From positions 1-5,350 of the forward strand of contig JAAXUD010000236.1 of assembly GCA_013336205.1 (NCBI GenBank): a stretch of 5,350 nt of DNA, read 5' to 3'. Under the pieces are notes generated by a model. The model saw nothing but the letters and a program-made list of their open reading frames with translations, had not been told where the DNA came from and did not search any database. This document shows, piece by piece, positions 1 through 5,350 of the stretch. Position 1 is the first letter of the stretch, and every line of letters starts with the position of its first letter. Source of the stretch: Lentimicrobium sp. (GTDB lineage: Bacteria > Bacteroidota > Bacteroidia > Bacteroidales > Lentimicrobiaceae). The translations under genes and the position numbers were made by a program.

Positions 1-114
1 GTAGAAGAAAAAAAAGAGCTCCAATGTCAATTATTAAGCTGGAAAAGTTTCAATTTGGTGAAGAGATTTTAAAACGTTGACAATAATGAATAATTGGCGG
101 TTCCAAATTTAATG

Positions 115-135
115 GGTACAGGTAATATTTGTACC
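115..135. repeat. Perfect 6-bp dyad GGTACA-N9-TGTACC
   Basis: GGTACA at 115-120 and its exact reverse complement TGTACC at 130-135 flank a 9-base AT-rich centre, giving a compact 21-bp dyad. The shape fits a binding site for a dimeric regulator. It does not look like an intrinsic terminator, because neither strand has a T run after it. No known regulator consensus was recognised, and it lies about 380 bases before the transporter start, so any link to that gene is inference. Six-base arms can occur by chance. Confidence 0.4.
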
Positions 136-200
136 AGCACATCCAATTAAGATTCTGTCTAGGTCAGGGTCTTGAAACGTCGGATTTGCATCATTCTTTT

Positions 201-259
201 CCAAAAATAAACGACATAAGAAAAATACTATTCGGGTAATTCATAATAATTATTTTTGG
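201..259. repeat. Perfect 10-bp inverted repeat with 39-bp spacer
   Basis: CCAAAAATAA at 201-210 is the exact reverse complement of TTATTTTTGG at 250-259. As RNA the stem could gain two more pairs outside, U200-G260 and U199-A261. Each arm contains TATTTTTG, a match to the Bacteroidota -7 motif TAnnTTTG, one copy facing each way. A paired operator, a leader RNA hairpin or a pair of opposed promoter elements are all possible. The AT bias of the region makes a chance origin more likely than arm length alone suggests. No direct duplication flanks the pair, so there is no support for a small transposable element. Confidence 0.45.
251..258 (+). promoter_or_regulatory. Candidate Bacteroidota -7 promoter element (TATTTTTG)
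   Basis: TATTTTTG matches the Bacteroidota primary-sigma -7 consensus TAnnTTTG exactly and reads toward the transporter gene. The expected -33 TTTG, 19-21 bases upstream, is absent. The nearest resemblance is TTCG at 231-234 with a spacer of only 16. If used, transcription would start near 264-266 and give a 5' leader of roughly 250 bases. Weaker near-matches further down, each with one mismatch, are TATAATTG 360-367, TACTTTTA 395-402 and CAATTTTG 435-442. None of these has a well-spaced -33 element either, so the true start site cannot be fixed from sequence. Confidence 0.22.
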
Positions 260-310
260 GATTTAATAAGCAGTAGTTGTACAGGCCATATAATCTGATG
301 GTTATGCATT

Positions 311-330
311 GATTTGACAAGATTTGATAA
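311..330 (+). repeat. Tandem 10-bp direct repeat GATTTGAYAA x2
   Basis: GATTTGACAA at 311-320 is followed at once by GATTTGATAA at 321-330, with one C/T difference. A related stretch, ATTTGATATAA, occurs at 354-364. A repeat unit of about one helical turn puts both copies on the same DNA face, as in tandem sites for response regulators or AraC-type proteins. That role is inference, and no regulator is encoded in the window. The unit also contains TTTG, the -33 core motif, but no TAnnTTTG lies at the right distance from either copy. Confidence 0.4.
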
Positions 331-424
331 GACAGGTAACAAATATCCACCCTATTTGATATAATTGTCCACCGCCTTTACAATACTATGAATATACTTT
401 TACCCTGCGATAAAAACAAGAAAA

Positions 425-469
425 CATGCTTGTGCAATTTTGTTAATATAATAAGATGACACTTGCATG
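425..469. repeat. Imperfect inverted repeat in the proximal leader (CATGC-TT-GTG / CAC-TT-GCATG)
   Basis: CATGCTTGTG at 425-434 pairs with CACTTGCATG at 460-469. Five outer pairs and three inner pairs are separated by a TT/TT mismatch, around a 25-base AT-rich loop (435-459). A second, competing perfect 5-bp dyad, ACAAG 416-420 and CTTGT 429-433, overlaps the left arm. The structure ends 47 bases before the start codon, so in the mRNA it would sit in the 5' leader. It could be a regulatory hairpin or an operator. No T run follows, so it is not a standard terminator. Confidence 0.35.
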
Positions 470-507
470 AAGAAAACTAATTCACCAAGCATTAACCAAA
501 CATTAGC

Positions 508-514
508 AAAAGGA
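508..514 (+). promoter_or_regulatory. Weak, closely spaced Shine-Dalgarno-like sequence (AAAAGGA)
   Basis: AAAAGGA ends only two bases before the ATG at 517, closer than the usual 5-9 bases. Bacteroidota generally rely little on Shine-Dalgarno pairing and favour A-rich leaders, so this may contribute as an A-rich element rather than as a classical ribosome binding site. The start is secured by the signal peptide that follows it directly. Confidence 0.35.
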
Positions 515-516
515 TT

Positions 517-3500
517 ATGAGAAAATTAAATCTACTGCTGGTATTTATGCTGCTCACAGTCATGCAGGTACTGGCACAACGCACCATCACAGGTACAGTA
601 ACCAGTATGGATGACGGAGCGGGCATTCCAGGTGTTTCAATTATTATTAAAGGGACAACCCAGGGAACTACGACCGATATTGAAGGTAAGTACAGGCTGA
701 GTGTACCAAAAGATGCTACCGCCTTGATTTATTCATATGTGGGTATGAAAAAACAGGAACTGGTAATTTCTGAATCCAACATTATGAATGTGAATTTGGA
801 GAGTGAAGCCATTGACGTTGAAGGCGTAGTAGTCGTCGGATATGGTGTGATGCGAAAAAGTGATGTAACAGGAAGCGTTGGAAGGGTTAATGTGGCGGAT
901 CTTAAAAAAGTAACCACTATCGACGCAGCTCAGGCTTTACAGGGGAGAGTTGCCGGGGTTAATGTGATTTCAAATTCAGGAAACCCGGGTTCCGGTGTTA
1001 AGATAAGGGTACGAGGCATAGGAACCATTAATAACTCTGATCCACTTTTCGTTGTTGATGGTTTTCCTATGGGAGATATGAGCCACATTGCACCAAATGA
1101 TATTGAAAGCATGGAAGTACTGAAAGATGCTTCCGCTACTGCTATTTACGGATCAAGAGGTGCAAACGGGGTTATTTTAGTTAAAACCCGTTCGGGATTA
1201 AAAGGGAAGAAATTTGAAGTTCAGGCCAATGTTCAGATGGGTATTTCGCAGGTAAACAAGAAACTGAAACTTGCTGATGCAACTGAATTTGCTAATGCCC
1301 GGGAAGAGATAGGCGCCACTGATGATATTATCAATTACGTTCTGGCGCAGCAGGAAGCTGGCAATTATTTAAAAGGAACCGACTGGCAGAAGGAAATTTA
1401 CCGCCAGGGTTCAAATAACCGCTACAATGTCAGCATTCTGGGCAGCACTGAGGCTTATTCATACGACCACGGTTTTACTTATTCTACCGAAAATGGCACA
1501 GTGAAAGGCACCTACCTTGACAAACTGATGTTCCATTCAAACAACAACATCACTTTAACCAAAAATGTTAAGTTTGGTATGAATTTCAACTACGTGCATT
1601 ATGAAAAGCCGGGCGACAGAACCGATTATTACAGCGGTACTATTCCTGGTGCGCTGCGTTCTGACCCGATTTCTGCTGCATGGGATGATTATACCGATTT
1701 CTATGGTGAAATTTATTACTCACAGGCAGCAACCAACCCGGCCTTATCCATTTACCTGGCAGGCAATGAAAAATACCTGGGAAACCGGGCCATGGCCAAT
1801 GTCTATCTTCAGATCGATGATATTCTTACCAATGGTCTTTCATTCAGATCACAATTAGGAACACAACTGGATTTTGATGACCAAAAAACTTACAGTCCTC
1901 AATATTTCATAACCCCGACACAGAAAAATGACGAATCCTCTCTCTACCAGAAACGTCCGTATGGGTTTAATTGGGTAAACACCAATTATTTTTCCTACAA
2001 TAAGCTGGTCAGTAAACTGAATATCAATGCAACCCTGGGTATGGAACTACAGGCCAGCCAATGGTCGGATATCTGGGCTACCGGATACGATGTTCCTGAA
2101 AATGCCGATTTACAATATCTCGGGGCACATAAAGATGCCGTGAAATTCAGTTTGGGCGGTGGTGCCAGTGAGAACCGTCTGTCATCCACTTTCCTGAGAG
2201 GTAATTTCTCCTGGGACAATAAATATGTAATCACCGGTACTATTCGCGCAGACGGAAGTTCAAAATTTACTCCTGAAAATCGTTGGGGCTATTTCCCGTC
2301 AGTTGCTGCAAGCTGGAATTTGAATAATGAAGAATTCATGGCTGGTTTAACCGACATATTGCCATCATTAAAACTCCGTCTGGGATGGGGTATTGTCGGA
2401 AATCAGGGAAGTGCCGGGAATTTTGACTATGTTTCGAGTGTAAATGGCGGATACATCTATGCATTGAACGGATTGCCTGTAGAAGGGGCTGTTCAGCTTC
2501 AGCTTGCAAATGAAGAACTGACCTGGGAAGGTGCCGAACAAATAAATATCGGTGTGGATTTTGGTGCTTTCAACAACCAGCTCACAGGAACTGTTGATTA
2601 TTTTGTCCGTAATACGAACGATATGATTCTGCAGCGCCCGATACCTATGTATGCAGGTAAAAAGAAACCGGCTGTTAATGCAGGTACCATGCAAAATAAA
2701 GGAATTGAACTTGCGCTGAATTATGCAGAGGTAAAAGGAGATTTCAGATACGATATCGGCTTCAATGTTACTTTTATAAAAAATGAAGTTACCAGCCTGG
2801 CAGGTGGCGATCCGATCCGCGGAGGAGCTGCCGGACGTATGGGCAACTCAACAAAGACCGAAGTCGGAAGGGAAATTGCATATTTCTACGGCTATGAAAC
2901 TGCAGGACTTTTCACAAGCCAGGAACAACTTGATGCTTATTCAATTGATGGTGTTCCCATTCAGCCGAATGCCGGACTGGGTGATGTTGTTTTCAAGGAC
3001 TTGAATGGAGATGGAGCAATTACCGAACTTGACATGACCTACCTTGGAAGCGCGAGTCCCAAAATGACCGGTGGTTTCAATTTGAATCTGGGTTATAAGG
3101 GATTTGACATGGTTTTATTTATCAACGGTTCGTTTGGCAATGAAATAGTAAACTCTATGTACCAGACGCTCTACAGTTCGAAAATGTTCGAAACCAATAT
3201 CAGTCAGGATATGGCTGTTAACCACTGGACACCTGAAAATCCAACTTCTGATGTACCCAGGCTCGATGCAGCCGATTTAAACAAGAACACAGAGAATTTC
3301 TCTGATCTTTATGTAGAAGATGGCTCCTATTTAAAGTTGAAAAACTTACAGTTTGGTTATTCACTTCCATCAAAAATAAATAAAAAGATGCACATTAAGA
3401 ACCTTCGTGTTTTTGCTTCTTTCGATAATCTGTTGACAATTACAAAGTATTCCGGTTTAGATCCTGAGTTGTTCGGATTGTATGGAAATCCATTCTATTA

Positions 3501-3567
3501 CGGTGTTGACATGGTAAATTATCCACAACCCCGTATGTATTCAGTCGGGCTTAATGTAACCCTTTAA
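517..3567 (+). CDS. SusC/RagA-family TonB-linked outer membrane transporter
   Basis: Complete 1016-residue protein, a usual length for the family. By family knowledge it forms a TonB-driven outer membrane barrel that imports oligomers, often glycans, delivered by a SusD partner. Residues 1-20 are a signal peptide (R2, K3, a Leu-rich core, cleavage after VLA before Q21). Residues 22-96 form a carboxypeptidase-regulatory-like beta domain (GTV, GVSIIIKGT, D54-x-x-GKY). VEGVVVVGYG at 101-110 is the TonB-box segment, followed by the plug at about 112-226. The plug contains DPLFVVDGFP (175-184) and the SusC signature LKDASATAIYGSRGANG (202-218). The rest is barrel, with family motifs RADGSSKF (577-584), LRLGWGIVGNQ (620-630) and an EF-hand-like loop DLNGDGAITELD (828-839). 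The tail YPQPR...YSVGLNVTL is typical except that it ends in Leu rather than Phe. There is no STN domain, hence no sign of sigma/anti-sigma signalling. A SusD-like gene follows 99 bases downstream. The substrate is unknown. Confidence 0.96.
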   Translation: MRKLNLLLVFMLLTVMQVLAQRTITGTVTSMDDGAGIPGVSIIIKGTTQGTTTDIEGKYRLSVPKDATALIYSYVGMKKQELVISESNIMNVNLESEAIDVEGVVVVGYGVMRKSDVTGSVGRVNVADLKKVTTIDAAQALQGRVAGVNVISNSGNPGSGVKIRVRGIGTINNSDPLFVVDGFPMGDMSHIAPNDIESMEVLKDASATAIYGSRGANGVILVKTRSGLKGKKFEVQANVQMGISQVNKKLKLADATEFANAREEIGATDDIINYVLAQQEAGNYLKGTDWQKEIYRQGSNNRYNVSILGSTEAYSYDHGFTYSTENGTVKGTYLDKLMFHSNNNITLTKNVKFGMNFNYVHYEKPGDRTDYYSGTIPGALRSDPISAAWDDYTDFYGEIYYSQAATNPALSIYLAGNEKYLGNRAMANVYLQIDDILTNGLSFRSQLGTQLDFDDQKTYSPQYFITPTQKNDESSLYQKRPYGFNWVNTNYFSYNKLVSKLNINATLGMELQASQWSDIWATGYDVPENADLQYLGAHKDAVKFSLGGGASENRLSSTFLRGNFSWDNKYVITGTIRADGSSKFTPENRWGYFPSVAASWNLNNEEFMAGLTDILPSLKLRLGWGIVGNQGSAGNFDYVSSVNGGYIYALNGLPVEGAVQLQLANEELTWEGAEQINIGVDFGAFNNQLTGTVDYFVRNTNDMILQRPIPMYAGKKKPAVNAGTMQNKGIELALNYAEVKGDFRYDIGFNVTFIKNEVTSLAGGDPIRGGAAGRMGNSTKTEVGREIAYFYGYETAGLFTSQEQLDAYSIDGVPIQPNAGLGDVVFKDLNGDGAITELDMTYLGSASPKMTGGFNLNLGYKGFDMVLFINGSFGNEIVNSMYQTLYSSKMFETNISQDMAVNHWTPENPTSDVPRLDAADLNKNTENFSDLYVEDGSYLKLKNLQFGYSLPSKINKKMHIKNLRVFASFDNLLTITKYSGLDPELFGLYGNPFYYGVDMVNYPQPRMYSVGLNVTL

Positions 3568-3666
3568 AACTAAAATGGATCATGAAACAGCCATAATCGG
3601 GAAACACAACATGCAATGATTCCAGGTTTTTAATGGCATAATCAAGACCTTCAATAAATAAAAAAA
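3568..3666 (+). other. 99-bp SusC-SusD intergenic gap
   Basis: No recognisable gene, strong hairpin or terminator with a T run lies between the two coding regions, so read-through as one operon is the simplest reading. The gap is on the long side for a susC-susD junction. It contains a near-repeat, GCCATAATC and GGCATAATC, about 45 bases apart. It ends in an A-rich stretch (AATAAATAAAAAAA) directly before the ATG at 3667, the kind of leader Bacteroidota ribosomes use without Shine-Dalgarno pairing. No TAnnTTTG promoter motif was seen. Confidence 0.6.
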
Positions 3667-5350
3667 ATGACACAGATGAAAAAAATAACAAACTTAATAA
3701 TAGCAGCAGCATTTTCAATTATGCTCTTCGGCTGCGACAAGTTTCTGGATATTGAGCCTCAGGGCGCAGAAAACAGCGGAAATTTCTTTGATACAAAAGA
3801 GAACGGACAACGCGCGATTATCGGATTATACGATATGCTGCAACTTGATGAAGGAGCTGGTCCTGATGGTCAATGGATGGGCCACCACCACGATTTTTTC
3901 ATGGGCGATCTCCGTTCAGATGATGCCGAAAAAGGCAGCAATGATGGTGATTACGGAACAATGTGGGAGATGGTGGAATATACCATGACTTCCCAGATTG
4001 GATTTTCAAGTGATTTCTGGATTCATGGATACTGGGGCGTTTCACGTGCCAATTATGCACTTGACAATCTCCCTACAGTTACCTGGGACCCCGCTGTCCG
4101 CGACCGTCTGATTGGAGAAGCTTCCTTTATCAGGGCTTATTTTTACTGGTACCTGGTGCGTATGTATGGCGGTGTACCTTTGTTTACCACCTCTGTTAGC
4201 CCATCTGAATTTGGCAATGTTAAGCGCGCAAGTCTGAATGAGTGTTATACCCAGATTGCCAAAGACCTTAATGCAGCCATCGAATTACTGCCTGAAAAAA
4301 GTGGCATGCCCGTAACTGAAACCGGACGCGCTACCAAAGGTGCAGCAAGGGCACTGCTGGCCAGAATTTACATGTACCAGATTGGAACAGACATAGCAAA
4401 CACCATCACCTGGCAACAGGTATACGACCTGACCAACGACGTCATTACATCCGGGGAATATGGCCTGATGTCCAATTACGCGAAATTATGGGAAACTGAA
4501 AACGAGAACAATGAAGAATCAGTTTTTGAAGTTCAGTTTGGTATCGGTGCAAGCGATCAGGCCCCGGCTTCGATCGGAACCAATTGTTACAATTTCCAGG
4601 GCAACCGTAAGGATGATTCAGGATGGGGCTTTAATAATCCAACCCCTGATTTGTTTGATGCCTATAATTTTGATGTTACGAACGACCCACGTCAGTCATG
4701 CGTGTTCTATGGTGAAAAATACAACAACGGCATTCTTTATGGTGTTAAAAAGAAATACGACCGCAATGAACAGGGGTCTGACTGGTTGAGCAGAAAAGCT
4801 GCACTCCCTGAAAAGCCTGCACTTGCCAAGGCATGTGACCGCAATGTTAAAATTATCCGCTATGCCGATGTTCTCTTAATGCATGCTGAAGCTGCTTACC
4901 ATACCGGCAACATAGGCGAAGCACAGGATAAAGTTAATACTGTAAGGGCAAGAGCACGCAACAGCACTTATTGCATGGGTTATGCCGAAGGAAAAATGGA
5001 TTACAGTGCAGCACCGGAATCGGTAAATCTTCCTGATATTACATCTTCCGGCGAACAGCTTTTACAGGATATCTGGAAAGAGCGTCGCCTGGAACTGGCC
5101 ATGGAATCACTCCGTTTTTATGATTTGGTCAGAACCGGCCGTTATTTTGATTTGATGGATATAGAGAAAAATCAGAAACGTGCACCAGGACTCACTTATG
5201 GTTTGGGCGACAAAGCTTACAAACAATTCCCCGACCTGAAAGCCAACGGTATAGCTAAATCAATTCTGGGCCCTGAAGGTCACAGAGTGCCTTTAATGCC
5301 AATACCTCAGACAGAAGTACAGGCCTGGGGTCTGGAACAAAACCCGGGAT
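3667..5350 (+). CDS. SusD/RagB-family surface nutrient-binding lipoprotein (3' end cut by window)
   Basis: 561 codons are visible with no stop. By family knowledge this is the outer-leaflet lipoprotein that binds the ligand and caps its SusC partner. The N-terminus has Lys5-Lys6, a hydrophobic core and lipobox L20-F21-G22-C23, then the SusD-typical CDKFLDIEPQG, so C23 is the predicted lipidated residue. Residues about 24-235 are the SusD-like N-terminal TPR-type region, with EASFIRAYFYWYLVRMYGGVPL (151-172, usual form R-A-x-x-Y-x-x-L-x-x-x-Y-G-x-V-P) and RATKGAARALLARIYMY (221-237). The C-terminal SusD domain shows GWGFNNPTPDLFDAY (319-333), DPR (340-342), IIRYADVLLMHAEA (396-409), IWKERRLELAMESLRFYDLVR (469-489) and LMPIPQTE (543-550). 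It stops at QNPG, where the family usually ends QNPGY. ATG 3676 (MKKIT...) is an equally plausible start that would remove three residues. No glycan-site residues can be assigned, so the substrate is unknown. Confidence 0.95.
   Translation, partial: MTQMKKITNLIIAAAFSIMLFGCDKFLDIEPQGAENSGNFFDTKENGQRAIIGLYDMLQLDEGAGPDGQWMGHHHDFFMGDLRSDDAEKGSNDGDYGTMWEMVEYTMTSQIGFSSDFWIHGYWGVSRANYALDNLPTVTWDPAVRDRLIGEASFIRAYFYWYLVRMYGGVPLFTTSVSPSEFGNVKRASLNECYTQIAKDLNAAIELLPEKSGMPVTETGRATKGAARALLARIYMYQIGTDIANTITWQQVYDLTNDVITSGEYGLMSNYAKLWETENENNEESVFEVQFGIGASDQAPASIGTNCYNFQGNRKDDSGWGFNNPTPDLFDAYNFDVTNDPRQSCVFYGEKYNNGILYGVKKKYDRNEQGSDWLSRKAALPEKPALAKACDRNVKIIRYADVLLMHAEAAYHTGNIGEAQDKVNTVRARARNSTYCMGYAEGKMDYSAAPESVNLPDITSSGEQLLQDIWKERRLELAMESLRFYDLVRTGRYFDLMDIEKNQKRAPGLTYGLGDKAYKQFPDLKANGIAKSILGPEGHRVPLMPIPQTEVQAWGLEQNPG

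Larger units (their letters stand above)
1..516. other. AT-rich upstream region without an intact gene; putative regulatory leader of the SusCD operon
   Basis: No open frame here combines a plausible start, useful length and recognisable protein sequence. On the plus strand two frames are open from base 1 and end at TAA 70-72 and TGA 78-80. Either could be the last codons of a gene that begins outside the window, but 23-25 residues are too few to identify it. Between about 69 and 377 the minus strand has three short open stretches in two frames whose residues faintly recall the end of an outer membrane barrel protein (see findings). The rest holds short inverted and direct repeats, annotated separately, and no T-rich terminator hairpin was found. 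A 516-base gap before a susC-like gene leaves room for a promoter and a long 5' leader. No tRNA, riboswitch or small-RNA signature was recognised. Confidence 0.6.

Noticed and set aside
77..82. TTGACA, a perfect E. coli-type -35 box, and TATAAT at 447-452
   Set aside because: The boxes are isolated, neither has a partner at 16-18 bases, and Bacteroidota primary sigma factors recognise TTTG/TAnnTTTG instead.
245..254. Short palindrome AATAATTATT
   Set aside because: It is pure AT in an AT-rich stretch, where such palindromes are common, and it overlaps the better-supported 10-bp inverted repeat.
1995..2694. Minus-strand open frames of 79 and 108 codons inside the transporter gene (others at 729-917 and 930-1112)
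   Set aside because: They lie antisense to a gene with continuous SusC family motifs, show no domain-like features and are frame shadows of its codon bias.
3575..3619. A 14-codon plus-strand open frame starting ATGGATCAT in the SusC-SusD gap
   Set aside because: It is very short, has no ribosome binding signal and no recognisable sequence, and frames of this length are expected by chance.
3752..4789. Plus-strand open frames at 3752-3988 and 4511-4789
   Set aside because: They overlap the SusD-like gene in another frame, and the SusD frame carries all the family motifs across both stretches.
1..5350. CRISPR array, insertion sequence, tRNA, phage or toxin-antitoxin features
   Set aside because: No regularly spaced repeats, transposase sequence, tRNA-like fold or relevant protein family was seen anywhere in the window.

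Overview
The window looks like part of a chromosome from the phylum Bacteroidota, probably a Bacteroidales-like relative, though genus cannot be read from it. The grounds are an adjacent SusC/RagA-type TonB-dependent transporter and SusD/RagB-type surface lipoprotein, a pairing essentially confined to that phylum. The AT-rich non-coding DNA and the weak Shine-Dalgarno signals before both genes also fit.

Layout: bases 1-516 carry no convincing intact gene. This stretch has several short symmetric or repeated motifs, one exact match to the Bacteroidota -7 promoter motif (TAnnTTTG) without a well-placed -33 partner, and possibly the decayed tail of a minus-strand gene. Bases 517-3567 encode a complete 1016-residue SusC-like outer membrane transporter. 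After a 99-base gap, a SusD-like lipoprotein gene starts at 3667 (or 3676) and is still open at base 5350. Its last visible residues, Gln-Asn-Pro-Gly, and the leftover base t match the usual SusD ending Gln-Asn-Pro-Gly-Tyr, so probably only about one codon and the stop are missing.

How they work together: by family knowledge, the SusC-like protein is a TonB-energised 22-strand barrel that imports an oligosaccharide or other oligomer, and the SusD-like lipoprotein is the surface lid that captures the ligand. They are most likely co-transcribed. The substrate cannot be inferred, because no glycoside hydrolase, polysaccharide lyase, peptidase, SusE/F-like protein or regulator is visible. The transporter lacks the N-terminal STN signalling domain, so nothing here suggests direct control by an ECF sigma/anti-sigma pair.

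I found no evidence of a new type of system. The coding part is a well-formed but ordinary SusCD pair. The points most worth checking are the dyads in the 516-base leader and the possible gene remnant there.
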